From Deinococcus sp. LM3 (GTDB lineage Bacteria > Deinococcota > Deinococci > Deinococcales > Deinococcaceae), in contig NZ_MUFV01000001.1 of the NCBI RefSeq assembly GCF_002017875.1, positions 1,762,501 through 1,826,500 on the forward strand: a stretch of 64,000 nucleotides of DNA, in the 5' to 3' direction. This document shows positions 1 through 11,318 of the stretch, piece after piece. The position numbers and the translations under genes are program-made. The first letter of the stretch is position 1. Each line of letters begins with the position of its first letter. The notes under the pieces are model-generated. The model saw nothing but the letters and a program-made list of their open reading frames with translations, ran no database searches and had not been told where the DNA came from.

Positions 1-317
1 TGAACTCCAGTGCGCCGCGCCGCCAGCTGGAACCCATGGACCCGGACTGCGACTGCTACGCCTGCCGGCACTACACCCGCGCGTACCTCGCGCACCTCGT
101 GAAGGCCGAGGAGATGCTGGCACCCCGCATGCTGTCACTGCACAACCTGCGCTATCTGCACCGCCTGGTGGAACGTGCGCGCGCCGCCATTACGCAGGGT
201 GAGTTTCACATGTGGGCCGATACGTGGGCCCAGCGGTACTTCAAGGGACAGATTCCGGACTGGTTCCGGCAGGCCCTCGAAACGGGACGCGGTGCAAATC
301 CCCCGCGCGTCAACTGA
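1..317 (+). CDS. tgt: Queuine/preQ1 tRNA-guanine transglycosylase, 3' end (partial)
   Basis: This is the C-terminal part of tRNA-guanine transglycosylase, which swaps G34 for a queuine precursor in tRNAs with GUN anticodons. The frame is open from base 3 and the gene begins upstream of the window. Visible family features are the zinc-binding Cys cluster (MDPDCDCYAC), the following Y-TRAYLAHL segment, and the conserved HNL motif near the end (LSLHNLRYLHRLVERAR). The ATG at 36 is internal, because in-frame coding (NSSAPRRQLEP) precedes it. The stop TGA is at 315-317. About 150 bases of non-coding DNA with a 14-nt perfect palindrome (349-362, TGACAGAACTGTCA) follow before the slpA promoter. Confidence 0.9.
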   Translation, partial: NSSAPRRQLEPMDPDCDCYACRHYTRAYLAHLVKAEEMLAPRMLSLHNLRYLHRLVERARAAITQGEFHMWADTWAQRYFKGQIPDWFRQALETGRGANPPRVN

Positions 318-467
318 CCGTTCACCCACACTGACACCCCTTAAACCCTGACAGAACTGTCACAGGCGGCGCTTCCCGGACCGTTCCCGCGACCCCGGTC
401 AGCCTTCATGACTTGATCAGAAATAGGCCTAATCGCGTAAAAACGTCGATTCATGCCCCTCTCAGGG

Positions 468-497
468 TTGACCCACTCTCTTTCATGCTTGTATCAT
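468..497 (+). promoter_or_regulatory. Probable slpA promoter (TTGACC - 18 nt - TATCAT)
   Basis: A good sigma-70-like pair lies here: TTGACC at 468-473 and TATCAT at 492-497, separated by 18 nt. It would give the S-layer mRNA a leader of roughly 160 nt, unlike the leaderless genes around it. Long leaders are common for abundant surface-layer transcripts. This is inferred from sequence only. Confidence 0.55.
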
Positions 498-663
498 CCG
501 CCTGATCTGACAGTTTTCATCCGACAGGAAGGAATCGTCAGGTTGCGCGAAAGAGACACCGAACGGCGAACCACTCCGGGAGAGGAAACCCGGCAACTCG
601 CCCCAACGTCATCTTCAGAGCCGGAACGTACCTCCGACGCGCGACGACCTTTTGGGGGTTCAT

Positions 664-3753
<3,090 letters not shown>

Positions 3754-3789
3754 ACCCCACTCTGAATCCCCAGGGATTCGCAGGAGAGG

Positions 3790-3813
3790 CCCCCGCCACG
3801 TGCGGGGGTTTTT
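3790..3813 (+). terminator. Rho-independent terminator of slpA
   Basis: CCCCCGC (3790-3796) and GCGGGGG (3802-3808) form a perfect 7-bp GC stem with a 5-nt loop, followed by TTTTT (3809-3813). It lies 37 bases after the slpA stop. Confidence 0.9.
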
Positions 3814-3870
3814 CCTGTTGTGCGGCGCCCTGTGCAGCCCGGCGGGTTTCGCGGTGAGCAGACGTGCGGG

Positions 3871-3876
3871 TAGACT
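3871..3876 (+). promoter_or_regulatory. -10 box of leaderless ppaC promoter (TAGACT)
   Basis: TAGACT ends 6 nt before the ppaC ATG at 3883, so transcription would begin at or very near the start codon. No Shine-Dalgarno is present. This TANNNT-N6/7-start layout recurs through the window and is the known Deinococcus leaderless type. Confidence 0.6.
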
Positions 3877-3882
3877 GCGGGT

Positions 3883-4827
3883 ATGCTTGCTGTTTTTGGT
3901 CACCTGAACCCCGATACCGATGCCATCACGGCCGCGCTGGTGTACGCGCGCCTGCTGACCCGTCAGGGCGTGGACGCGCAGGCGTTCCGTCTGGGGGAAC
4001 TGAATTTCGAGACGGCGTTTGTGCTGCGTGAAGCGGGCGTGGACGCCCCGGCGCTGCTGCCGGAACTGCCGGCGGGCGCAGCGGTGGCGCTGGTGGATCA
4101 CAACGAGAGTGCGCAGTCCGCGCCGAACCTCGCGGAGCTGAACGTGACGCGCGTGGTGGACCACCACAAACTGGGTGACCTGAGTACCGCGCAGCCCGCT
4201 TACCTGCGCTTTGAGCCGGTGGGCTGCACCGGGACGATCCTGCTGAAACTGCACCGCGAGGCGGGCCTGAGCGTGGAGCCGCTGGACGCCCGGCTGATGC
4301 TGAGCGCCGTCCTGAGTGACACGCTGCACTTCCGCAGCCCGACGACCACGCAGGAGGACCGTGACGCGGTGGCGTTCCTGGCGCCGGTCGCGGGCATCGA
4401 GGACGTGGAGGCCTACGCGCTGGCCATGTTCGCCGCCAAGAGCGACCTGGGCGACACGCCGGCCGAGGCGCTGCTGCGCATGGATTACAAGGTGTTCCCG
4501 TTCGGGGACGTGGCGGCGCCGCAGGCGTGGGGGATCGGCGTGATCGAGACGACGAACCCGGCGTACGTGTTCGGCCGGCAGGCGGAACTGCTCGCGGCGA
4601 TGGATCAGGTCAAGGCGGAGGACGGTCTGGCGGGCGTGCTGCTCAGCGTGGTGGACATCCTGAACGAGACGAACCGCACCCTGGTCCTGAGTGCCACCGA
4701 AGGGAAGGTGCTGAGCGAGGCGTTCGGCGTCACGGTGGACGGGCCGGTCGCGGACCTGGGCCGCCGGATCAGCCGCAAGAAGCAGATCGTGCCGACCCTC
4801 GAAGGGTACTTCGCGCCCCAGGGCTGA
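3883..4827 (+). CDS. ppaC: Manganese-dependent inorganic pyrophosphatase (family II, DHH)
   Basis: Cytoplasmic enzyme that hydrolyses pyrophosphate to two phosphates, pulling biosynthetic reactions forward. At 314 residues it is the usual family II length. Metal-binding motifs are all present: HLNPDTDA (residues 7-14), DHN (72-74) and DHH (93-95) in the N-terminal DHH domain, and the substrate-binding SRKKQ near the C-terminus in the DHHA2 domain. The ATG at 3883 is supported by a leaderless -10 box 6 nt upstream. It is a single gene between the slpA terminator and folC. Confidence 0.95.
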   Translation: MLAVFGHLNPDTDAITAALVYARLLTRQGVDAQAFRLGELNFETAFVLREAGVDAPALLPELPAGAAVALVDHNESAQSAPNLAELNVTRVVDHHKLGDLSTAQPAYLRFEPVGCTGTILLKLHREAGLSVEPLDARLMLSAVLSDTLHFRSPTTTQEDRDAVAFLAPVAGIEDVEAYALAMFAAKSDLGDTPAEALLRMDYKVFPFGDVAAPQAWGIGVIETTNPAYVFGRQAELLAAMDQVKAEDGLAGVLLSVVDILNETNRTLVLSATEGKVLSEAFGVTVDGPVADLGRRISRKKQIVPTLEGYFAPQG

Positions 4828-4910
4828 GGCGGCCGGGCAGCGGGTGGGGAGGAGGCCGGGCGACGCCCGCCTGGACTCCTCCCCACTGCCATGGCCGGGG
4901 GCGCGCGGCC

Positions 4911-4916
4911 TATGCT
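4911..4916 (+). promoter_or_regulatory. -10 box of leaderless folC promoter (TATGCT)
   Basis: TATGCT ends 6 nt before the ATG at 4923. It supports this start over the longer in-frame extension that would overlap ppaC. Confidence 0.55.
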
Positions 4917-4922
4917 GGGCGG

Positions 4923-6218
4923 ATGAGTGCAGGACGTGACGGCAGTGCGGACGTGAGGGCGCAGGCGTGGCAGGCGGAGCTGGACTGGCTGTTCGCGCGG
5001 CAACGGTTCGGGGTGCATCCGGGGCTGGGACGGGTGCAGGCGCTGCTGGCGCGGCTGGGTGACCCGCAGCGGTCGTTCCGGACGGTGCTGGTGGGCGGCA
5101 CGAACGGCAAGGGGTCCACGGCCGCCACGCTGGCCGCCATGCTGCGCGCGGGGGATGTGCGGGCCGGCCTGTTCACCAGTCCGCACCTGACGCAGTTCAC
5201 CGAGCGGTTCATGGTGGACGGCCAGGAACTGCCCGAGGAGGTGGCTGCGGCGGCCCTGGCCCGCGTGCGCCCGCAGGCGGAGGCGGTCGAGGCGTCGTTC
5301 TTCGAGATCGTGACGGCGCTGGGCGCGCTGCTGTTCGCCGAGGCGGGCGTGCAGGTGGCGGTCATGGAGGTGGGCCTGGGGGGCCGCCTGGACGCCACGA
5401 ACGCGCTGGACCCGGTGCTGAGCGTCGTGACGAACGTGGGCCTGGACCACACGGAATTCCTGGGCAGCACCCCGCAGGCCATCGCGACCGAGAAGGCCGG
5501 GATTCTGCGGGCCGGGCGTCCGGCCGTGGTGGGGGTGGGCGCTGACGTGGAGCCGATCTTCGCCGCGACCGGCGCGGACCTGTGGCGGCTGGACGACCAC
5601 CTGCTCGGCACCCGTCTGCTGGGCTGGGAGGGGGGGCAGGTGACGCTGCGCGGCCCCGACGGGCCCGTGACCCTGCACACGCCGCTGCTGGGGCCTCACG
5701 GGGCGCGTAACGCGGCGCTGGCGGCCCTGGCGGCGCTGAGGCTGGACCTGCCCGCCGGGGCCGTGACGCGCGGGGCGGCTGCCGCGCAGTGGCCGGGCCG
5801 GCTGGAGGTGCTGTCCTGGCAGGGTGGGCGGGTGCTGCTGGACGGCGCGCACAACCCGGACGGCGCGCGGGCGCTGGCCGACGCCCTGCGGGAACTGGGT
5901 GTCGGCCCGCTGCCGCTGGTGTTCGGGGCGGCCGGCGACAAGGACATCAGCGGGGTGGTGGCGGCGCTGCGCTCCTGCGCGTCCGAGGTGATCCTGACCC
6001 GCGCGGCCCTGAGTCCACGGGCGGCCGATCCGCAGGCACTGGCCTCGCTGTTCGCAGGGTTGCCGGTGACGGTCACGGACTCCCCGGCGGCGGCGCTGGC
6101 GGTTCTAGCCGCCCGTCAAGCGCCGCTGGCGCTGGTGTGCGGCAGCCTCTACCTGCTGGGCGAGGTGCGGCCCCTGCTGCTGGGCGAAGCCGCCGGGGGC
6201 CGTGAACGCTGGCAGTAA
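4923..6218 (+). CDS. folC: Bifunctional folylpolyglutamate/dihydrofolate synthase
   Basis: ATP-dependent Mur-ligase-family enzyme that joins glutamate to dihydropteroate and extends the gamma-glutamyl tail of folates. The 431-residue product has the P-loop GTNGKGS (residues 59-65), a central ATPase region with EVGLGGRLDATN and VVTNVGLDHTEFLG, KAGILR carrying the lysine position, and DGAHNPDG in the C-terminal Mur-ligase domain. Frame-open sequence extends upstream to 4527, but that part lies inside ppaC and is a shadow. The start at 4923 is chosen because family homology begins soon after it and a leaderless -10 box sits at the right spacing. Confidence 0.93.
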   Translation: MSAGRDGSADVRAQAWQAELDWLFARQRFGVHPGLGRVQALLARLGDPQRSFRTVLVGGTNGKGSTAATLAAMLRAGDVRAGLFTSPHLTQFTERFMVDGQELPEEVAAAALARVRPQAEAVEASFFEIVTALGALLFAEAGVQVAVMEVGLGGRLDATNALDPVLSVVTNVGLDHTEFLGSTPQAIATEKAGILRAGRPAVVGVGADVEPIFAATGADLWRLDDHLLGTRLLGWEGGQVTLRGPDGPVTLHTPLLGPHGARNAALAALAALRLDLPAGAVTRGAAAAQWPGRLEVLSWQGGRVLLDGAHNPDGARALADALRELGVGPLPLVFGAAGDKDISGVVAALRSCASEVILTRAALSPRAADPQALASLFAGLPVTVTDSPAAALAVLAARQAPLALVCGSLYLLGEVRPLLLGEAAGGRERWQ

Positions 6219-6261
6219 GAGGCGGCCTCCGCCAGATGGCCTACGGTGCGCCGGGCAGCGC

Positions 6262-6267
6262 TACCCT
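6262..6267 (+). promoter_or_regulatory. -10 box of leaderless M32 peptidase promoter (TACCCT)
   Basis: TACCCT ends 7 nt before the ATG at 6275, arguing for that Met rather than the Mets at 6236 or 6269. Confidence 0.5.
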
Positions 6268-6274
6268 GATGGTC

Positions 6275-7810
6275 ATGACCACGCCTGACCAGACGGCCCC
6301 CGAAGCGTCCCCGACCACGCCGGTTCACCCGACCATGCAGGCCCTCGGCCGCCGCCTGGGGCAGGTCAGTGACCTGAACGCCGCCGCCAGCCTGCTGTCC
6401 TGGGAGCAGGAGACCTTCATGCCCGAGGAGGCCGCCCCGGTGCGCGGGCAGCAACTGGCCACGCTGGCCGGCCTGTCGCACGAACTGTTCACCGCTCCCG
6501 ATACGGGCGAACTGCTGACGGCCGCGCAGCCGCAGACCCCCACCGATGAGGCGGTCGTGCGCGTCGCCCGCCGCGACCACGCCAGGGCCACGCGTCTCCC
6601 CACCGATTTCGTGGAGGACCGCACCCGCGCGCAGAACGAGGCGCACCACGCCTGGATCGAGGCCCGCCGCCACAGCGACTTCTCGGCGTTCGCGCCGCAC
6701 CTGGAACGCATGATGGATCTGGCGCGCCGTCAGGCGGACCTGATGGGCTTTGGCGAGCACCCCTACGACGCCCTGATCGACGATTACGAGCCGGGCATGC
6801 GTGCCTCGCAGGTGCAGGCGGTGTTCGCGGACCTGCGCGACCGCACGCTGCCGCTGCTGGAACGCATCCGCGCCGCCGGGGACGCGGCCGACTACAGCGT
6901 CCTGACCCGCCCGTTCCCCCCGCAGGCGCAGAAGGACTTCGCGTGGCGCGTGGCGGGCGAGGCGTTCGGGTTGCAGGGCAGTTTCGCGCGGCAGGACGAG
7001 AGTGCGCATCCGTTCCAGTCGAACTTCAGCCGCAGCGATATCCGCATCACGACCCGCGTGGAGCCGTACTGGCCCGCCTGCCTGTTCGGTACCTGGCACG
7101 AGACCGGGCACGCCATGTACGAACGGGGCGTGCATGAACGCTGGGCGCGCACGCCGGTGTCGGCCGGGGCGAGTCTGGGCGTGCACGAGAGCCAGTCGCG
7201 GATGTTCGAGAACCTGCTGGCCCGCAGCCTGCCGTTCTGGGAGCGGTACTTCCCGCAGCTTCAGCAGGCCGCGCCTGCCGTCACCGAAGGGCTTGATGCC
7301 GGGGCGCTGTACCGCGCCGTGAACCGCGTGAATCCCAGCCTGATCCGCGTGGAGGCCGACGAGGTCACGTACAACTTCCACGTGATGCTGCGCTTCGAGC
7401 TGGAACTCGCGCTGCTGGAGGGCAGCCTCGCGGTGCGGGACCTGCCGGACGCCTGGAACGCGAAGATGCAGGCGTACCTGGGCCTGACCCCGCCCGATGA
7501 TGCGCGCGGCGTGTTGCAGGACATTCACTGGTCGGCCGGGCTGATCGGGTACTTCCCGACCTACACGCTGGGGAACCTGCTGAGCGTGCAACTGCTGGAG
7601 GCCGCGCAGCGCGACCCTGCCGTGGCGCAGGGCGTGGGCGCCGCCGAGTACGGCCCGCTGCGCGCGTGGCTGGTCGAGCATGTCCACCAGCACGGCCGCA
7701 GCCTGACCCCGGCCGAACTGACCGTGCAGGCCACCGGGCAGGCCCTGACCGCCGACCCGTACGTGGCGTACCTGCACCGCAAGTACGGCGGGATCTACCG
7801 CCTGGACTGA
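6275..7810 (+). CDS. M32-family metallocarboxypeptidase (Taq carboxypeptidase type)
   Basis: Zinc or cobalt carboxypeptidase that removes C-terminal residues from peptides; the family is typical of thermophiles and Deinococcus-Thermus. The 511-residue product has the HExxH zinc motif (HETGH at residues 275-279), the downstream glutamate-bearing segment GVHESQSRMFEN, and IRVEADEVTYNFHV, a family signature. No signal peptide is seen, so it is cytoplasmic. The gene is monocistronic and ends at a GC-rich hairpin shared with the convergent small gene. Confidence 0.92.
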   Translation: MTTPDQTAPEASPTTPVHPTMQALGRRLGQVSDLNAAASLLSWEQETFMPEEAAPVRGQQLATLAGLSHELFTAPDTGELLTAAQPQTPTDEAVVRVARRDHARATRLPTDFVEDRTRAQNEAHHAWIEARRHSDFSAFAPHLERMMDLARRQADLMGFGEHPYDALIDDYEPGMRASQVQAVFADLRDRTLPLLERIRAAGDAADYSVLTRPFPPQAQKDFAWRVAGEAFGLQGSFARQDESAHPFQSNFSRSDIRITTRVEPYWPACLFGTWHETGHAMYERGVHERWARTPVSAGASLGVHESQSRMFENLLARSLPFWERYFPQLQQAAPAVTEGLDAGALYRAVNRVNPSLIRVEADEVTYNFHVMLRFELELALLEGSLAVRDLPDAWNAKMQAYLGLTPPDDARGVLQDIHWSAGLIGYFPTYTLGNLLSVQLLEAAQRDPAVAQGVGAAEYGPLRAWLVEHVHQHGRSLTPAELTVQATGQALTADPYVAYLHRKYGGIYRLD

Positions 7811-7822
7811 CGGCAACGTGAA

Positions 7823-7853
7823 AGGCCCCCGGTGACGTTCACGCCGGGGGCCT
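7823..7853. terminator. GC-rich hairpin between convergent genes
   Basis: AGGCCCCCGG (7823-7832) pairs perfectly with CCGGGGGCCT (7844-7853). Neither side has a strong T run (AAA lies on the left, so the minus strand reads TTT), so it is a likely but not classical terminator for both genes. Confidence 0.6.
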
Positions 7854-7879
7854 CTGTGGTGTGCTGGGAGGGGTGCAGG

Positions 7880-8131
7880 TCAGCTGGCCTGTCGCCGCTC
7901 GGCGCGGGTGATCAGGTACGCGCGGGCCGAGTTCAGCCACTTCTGGGCGAGGTCGCTGTGCGGGTGGCCGCGCTCCCGCATGGCCCGCACGCCCAGCTGT
8001 AACTGCCGTTCCATGCGCCGCACGGCGACCAGTCCGCCCTCGTTTTCCAGTTCGATGAAGGTGTTCAGGAGGGTGGTGGGGTGGGCGTGACCCAGGCGGA
8101 TGCTTTCGGTGATGGTGTCCAGTGAGCGCAT
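7880..8131 (-). CDS. Small conserved-looking helical protein, unknown function
   Basis: An 83-residue, charged, probably all-helical protein (starting MRSLDTITESIRLGHAH, ending AYLITRAERRQAS). The start at 8131 is chosen because AAGGAG lies 9 nt upstream; the frame stays open to 8233 but the upstream part is Pro/Arg-rich noise. No known domain recognised. It is divergent from ddrO across about 350 bp, with a CATAAT -10-like hexamer (8225-8220) and a tandem direct repeat just upstream of it. The proximity to ddrO makes co-regulation possible but unproven. Confidence 0.65.
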   Translation of the reverse strand: MRSLDTITESIRLGHAHPTTLLNTFIELENEGGLVAVRRMERQLQLGVRAMRERGHPHSDLAQKWLNSARAYLITRAERRQAS

Positions 8132-8232
8132 GGGGGGGCACTCCTTCCCGCCCGGTGGGCGGCGAGGTCGGTGGGGCCGTGAGGGTCCAGAGCGGGCGCT
8201 GGGAGCGGTCCAGACGGTGATTATGCTGACCA

Positions 8233-8268
8233 AGAATCTCTGTGCTGATTACGATCTGTGCAGATTCT
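8233..8268. repeat. Tandem direct repeat with flanking inverted repeat upstream of the small gene
   Basis: TCTGTGCTGATT (8239-8250) and TCTGTGCAGATT (8255-8266) are 11/12 identical and offset by 16 bp. AGAATCT (8233-8239) and AGATTCT (8262-8268) form a perfect 7-bp inverted repeat around them. Their position, next to the -35 region for the gene at 8131, suggests a regulator-binding site. Confidence 0.45.
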
Positions 8269-8309
8269 AGCAGGTCGGTATCGGGATGGGCAAGAAGTCG
8301 CGCGGCGTA

Positions 8310-8345
8310 TTCTGTATTGACCGTACCGATGCCCGGTGTTACACT
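8310..8345 (+). promoter_or_regulatory. ddrO promoter with candidate DdrO operator (RDRM-like)
   Basis: TTGACC (8317-8322) and TACACT (8340-8345) with a 17-nt spacer form a strong promoter. The 17-mer at 8310-8326 (TTCTGTATTGACCGTAC) matches the Deinococcus radiation/desiccation response motif at 9 of 17 positions, mainly in the outer half-sites, and overlaps the -35 box. DdrO is known to repress its own gene, so an operator is expected here. The promoter call is good; the operator call is tentative. Confidence 0.5.
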
Positions 8346-8483
8346 CCAACCAAGGCTGCCCCATTCTGCCCACAGGCAAACAAGGCCTGAACCAGAGGAA
8401 GACGCCCCAGGCGGCACGCGTTGCCCCGCTGGACCACATCCAGCACGCAGCGTGAGGCCACGCCGCAGCCAAGGAGGTGAACA

Positions 8484-8873
<390 letters not shown>

Positions 8874-8900
8874 CGTTCAGTGCCAACGCGCAATGCAGCC

Positions 8901-8932
8901 AGCACCGACCCGCCAACGCGCAGGTCGGTGCT
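8901..8932 (+). terminator. Hairpin downstream of ddrO
   Basis: AGCACCGACC (8901-8910) and GGTCGGTGCT (8923-8932) form a perfect 10-bp stem with a 12-nt loop. No T run follows directly. It lies between the converging ddrO and the minus-strand gene ending at 9030. Confidence 0.5.
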
Positions 8933-9029
8933 GCGCTGTTGCGCGGGCTGTTTCAGTGTGGGAAGGCCATGGGGCGTTCAGACGGAGTCCAGGCTGAATG
9001 GTTCTGCACCCACTCAACCGCAGTCGGCA

Positions 9030-10724
9030 TCAGGCGGCGCCCGGCAGGTCCAGGGTCTCGGTCGCCTGCCCGCGTGCCAGCAGCAGCGTCCCGGCTCCCC
9101 AGGCGCCGCCCACCAGGGCCAGCGCGAAGGCCAGGGGCGGCACGCTCAGGCTGGCGGCCACGGCGCACAGGCCCAGCATGCCGCCCACCGCGTCCGGGAC
9201 CGGCAGCCGCGCCCGCAGCGCCACGGCGCGTCCCACGTCGTACGCGCTGACGCTCAGGCCCAGCGCCAGCAGGACGGCTGTCAGGGCCAGGGCGATCAGG
9301 GCCGGACCCAGCAGGCCCGCCAGGGCCAGCCCACCGGCCGGGCCGAGCAGGACCGCGAGCGCCAGGATGCCCAGCGCCAGCGTCCGGACCGGGGCGTGGC
9401 GCTGCCGCCGCGCCAGCACCGGCGCGAGCCCCGACACGAACAGCAGTAGCAGCGCCCCGCCGGTCAGCGTGACGAAGACCTGCGGCCACGCGGCGCTGCC
9501 CAGCCACCCCAGCACCGGCCGGAACGCCGAGGCGGTCACGGCCGCCAGCCCGCGCGGAGCCTCGGTCGCCAGCGCCTCGCGGTCCCCCGGCGCGTGACCC
9601 AGCAGCGCGTTGACCCGGCCGGCCACCTGCGCGTCCGGCGCGCGGTACACGTCGCCCAGCAGGGTGATGACCTCGCCGCGCACGTCCGCGCCGCTGTTCA
9701 GGTGAACGTTCCCGCCCACCGTGATCACGTTGCCGTTCACGCGGCCGCTCACCTGCACGTCCTGCCCGAAGGTGACGCCGCTGCCGGCCAGACCGTACAG
9801 CGCCGGGAGGGTCAGGGCGGCGCTCAGGGCGAACGCCCCGGCCCCCAGCCGCTGCATGACCGGCGTGGGCCGGGCGCTGACCAGGGCGCTCGTGAGCAGC
9901 AGCAGCGCCAGCCCCACGCCCGCGACCGGCGACACCTGCGCCAGCAGCGTCTGAATCACCAGCGCGCCCGCCGCGAGGTTCGGCCAGACGGTCACGACCC
10001 CCAGCAGCGTCAGGGATAGCAGCAGCGACACCACCAGAATCAGGGGGGCCGGGTTGTGACGGGTCGGGGCACCCAACGCGTTCAGCGGCGGGAACGGGAC
10101 AACCGCAGGACGGAGATCGGGGGAACGGACCTCGGGGGAGAGGGCGGCGGAAGGGGCCGCTCCGATCTCCGGCACGCTGGCGGCCCCCGCCTCCGCCGCG
10201 ACGCGCGCCGCCACCCAGGACGCCACGCCCACCGGCGGCAGCGGCCCCGGCTGAAGCTGCGCGTTCCAGTTCACCCGCTCGGCCACCGCCCCGGCGCCAC
10301 TGGCCGCCGGGGGTAACGACGCCCCCAGCGCGACGTGCAGCCGCACGTCCCGCACGACCTGCGCAGCGACGCTGCGGGGCGCAGGTACCGGATTCAGCTG
10401 CGTGGCCAGACGGATGTCGGCCGCCACCGCCGCTGCCACCGACGACGGCAGCGCGGGCGGCGACCCGAGACAGGCCGCCAGCCGCACCTCACGCGCCACG
10501 CCCGCCGCGACGCTGCGGGGCAGGGGAGGGGAGGCCGCCAGGGCGGCCGCGCAGGCCGTGAGCCGCCGCCGCTGCCGCTGCACCTGCGCGCCGTCCTGCT
10601 CTTCCAGGGTGCGCAGGGTGGCCCGCTGCGCCTCGCTGAGCGCGCCGTCGGCTTCCAGGTGAAGCAGGTCCAGCCACGCGGGCGCGGCCGACCTGACTTC
10701 CGGGTTGTGACGTTCTGCGCCCAT
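9030..10724 (-). CDS. Membrane protein with anti-sigma-like N-terminus, SVAA repeats and bactofilin-like segment
   Basis: A 564-residue protein of unknown function. Residues 15-45 resemble the start of anti-sigma factors (WLDLLHLEADGALSEAQRATL) but carry no zinc ligands. Then a motif built on P-x-SVAA-x-V-x-x-(E/D)-V/I-RL repeats at about 67-89, 93-112 and 116-135, with a weaker copy at 145-159. After a Pro-rich linker come two to three membrane helices (from about 230), a short segment of alternating Gly/Val strands (VSGRVNGNVITVGGNVHLNSGADVRG is split over about residues 325-350) like bactofilin or polymer-forming domains, and further hydrophobic helices. The start ATG at 10724 has AGAGGA upstream. 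No sigma factor gene is adjacent. A role in envelope stress sensing is a guess. Confidence 0.8.
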   Translation of the reverse strand: MGAERHNPEVRSAAPAWLDLLHLEADGALSEAQRATLRTLEEQDGAQVQRQRRRLTACAAALAASPPLPRSVAAGVAREVRLAACLGSPPALPSSVAAAVAADIRLATQLNPVPAPRSVAAQVVRDVRLHVALGASLPPAASGAGAVAERVNWNAQLQPGPLPPVGVASWVAARVAAEAGAASVPEIGAAPSAALSPEVRSPDLRPAVVPFPPLNALGAPTRHNPAPLILVVSLLLSLTLLGVVTVWPNLAAGALVIQTLLAQVSPVAGVGLALLLLTSALVSARPTPVMQRLGAGAFALSAALTLPALYGLAGSGVTFGQDVQVSGRVNGNVITVGGNVHLNSGADVRGEVITLLGDVYRAPDAQVAGRVNALLGHAPGDREALATEAPRGLAAVTASAFRPVLGWLGSAAWPQVFVTLTGGALLLLFVSGLAPVLARRQRHAPVRTLALGILALAVLLGPAGGLALAGLLGPALIALALTAVLLALGLSVSAYDVGRAVALRARLPVPDAVGGMLGLCAVAASLSVPPLAFALALVGGAWGAGTLLLARGQATETLDLPGAA

Positions 10725-10792
10725 ACGCTTCCTCTACGTTGAACAGACCAACCGGGTTCCCGGCCCGCGCTTCACCCCCCCGCTGGCCCCCA

Positions 10793-11317
10793 TCACTCCA
10801 GCGCAGCGGTCCCGGCCTCCGCGGACGGCGCGCTGTAATCGCCGCTCTTGCCGCCCGACTTGGCCAGCAGCCGCACGTCGGTGATCTCGATAGCCTTGCT
10901 GGCCGCTTTGAGCATGTCGTACACGTTCAGGGCCGCGATCGTCACGGCCGTCAGCGCCTCCATCTCCACCCCGGTCGGCGCGGTTGTCCGCACGGTCGCC
11001 AGCACCCGCACGCCCGCCGGTTCCAGCGTCACCTGCACGTCCGCGCCCGTCACGGGAACCGGGTGGCACAGCGTCACGAGGTCCGCCGTGCGTTTGCTGC
11101 CCGCCAGCCCGGCGAGGCGCGCCACGATCAGCGGATCACCCTTCGGGTTCGTGCCGGCTTCCAGCGCCGCGCGGGCCGCTGCAGGCAGCCGCACCCACGC
11201 CTCGGCGGTCGCTGCGCGGGCCGTGGCGACCTTTCCGGTCACGTCCACCATGCGCGGCAGGCCGTCCCGGAAGTGCGTCAGTTCCGGTGTGGGTTCCGGC
11301 CGGGTCTCGCGGCTCAC
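10793..11317 (-). CDS. moaC: Cyclic pyranopterin monophosphate synthase
   Basis: Second step of molybdenum cofactor synthesis, converting the MoaA product to cPMP. The 174-residue protein has the family signatures TLCHPVPVTG, GVEMEALTAV, YDMLKA and KSGGKSGDY. The start is GTG at 11317, only 1 nt after the stop of the upstream yceD-like gene, with GGAGGAG just before, so the two are translationally coupled. A short N-terminal extension (SRETRPEPTPEL) precedes the fold, and 11 residues follow the usual C-terminus. Confidence 0.95.
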   Translation of the reverse strand: MSRETRPEPTPELTHFRDGLPRMVDVTGKVATARAATAEAWVRLPAAARAALEAGTNPKGDPLIVARLAGLAGSKRTADLVTLCHPVPVTGADVQVTLEPAGVRVLATVRTTAPTGVEMEALTAVTIAALNVYDMLKAASKAIEITDVRLLAKSGGKSGDYSAPSAEAGTAALE

Positions 11318-11318
11318 G

